From an uncultured bacterium (GTDB taxonomy: Bacteria; Cyanobacteriota; Vampirovibrionia; Gastranaerophilales; Gastranaerophilaceae), in contig CACZCH010000014.1 in the NCBI GenBank assembly GCA_902779645.1, forward strand, positions 1 to 33,343: DNA of 33,343 nt. The letters run 5' to 3'. Position numbers and translations under genes: made by a program. Positions 33,290 to 33,343 of this stretch are shown piece after piece. Each line of letters begins with the position of its first letter. Positions within the stretch are counted from its first letter, which is position 1. Under the pieces are notes generated by a model. The model searched no databases. It was given only the letters and a program-made list of their open reading frames with translations, and had not been told where the DNA came from.

Positions 33290-33343
33290 GAACAAGAAAG
33301 AAACAGTTTCGTTGCATTGTTGTTTTGTATCAGGTTGTTCTGT

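Noticed and set aside
1-33343. CRISPR array or transposase
   Set aside because: No regularly spaced identical repeats with unique spacers, and no transposase or integrase reading frame anywhere in the window.

Overview
The window is AT-rich and carries a cyanobacteria-like or Melainabacteria-like mix of genes: SLH-domain envelope protein, AsmA-type protein, OmpR/histidine-kinase pair, tRNA without an encoded CCA tail, and a giant EF-hand protein. My best guess for the source is a gut Melainabacterium (Candidatus Gastranaerophilales). That is inference from gene style and not a database result. Most of it is ordinary chromosome, interrupted by four repeat-rich or otherwise unusual places.

Layout. 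1-2400, minus strand: a coiled-coil protein with a MerR-like start, smpB, then an HxlR regulator driving a UPF0173 metallo-hydrolase. 2400-2800: an intergenic region that looks like a complete type I toxin-antitoxin locus. It has a 24-residue hydrophobic peptide with a perfect Shine-Dalgarno, a foldback repeat around it, and a consensus promoter pointing the other way for an antisense RNA. 2811-6598, plus strand: TPR protein with a very acidic tail, recN and a lone sugar-type ABC permease, probably one operon. 6599-7135: a gene-free patch packed with palindromes and terminators. 7163-11535, minus strand: SLH-domain envelope protein, then the riboflavin operon ribE-ribBA followed by a GNAT acetyltransferase. 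11685-21941, plus strand: one 3418-residue protein with an N-terminal EF-hand, an Ala/Gly-rich hydrophobic stretch, a HExxH zincin-like island, four 118-residue helical repeats, an HD phosphohydrolase-like domain and an unrecognised C-terminal domain. 22219-25521, minus strand: an AsmA-like protein with a dispersed palindromic repeat inserted in frame. 25734-30626: prs, a small XRE regulator, an OmpR-type response regulator with its histidine kinase, and a PHP phosphoesterase. 30704-33343: Hsp20, tRNA-Pro(CGG) inside a 19-bp inverted repeat, a structured about 100-bp element, an AAA/DUF4143 ATPase and a degenerate tRNA-like sequence.

Regulation. Several first-in-transcript genes (smpB, HxlR, TPR, ribE, the DUF4143 ATPase, perhaps XRE and PHP) have a -10 hexamer exactly six bases before the ATG and no Shine-Dalgarno. 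This predicts leaderless mRNAs. Genes inside operons, and hsp20, the SLH gene, prs and the small peptide, have clear Shine-Dalgarno sequences instead. No FMN riboswitch precedes the riboflavin genes. No CRISPR array, transposase or integrase gene is visible.
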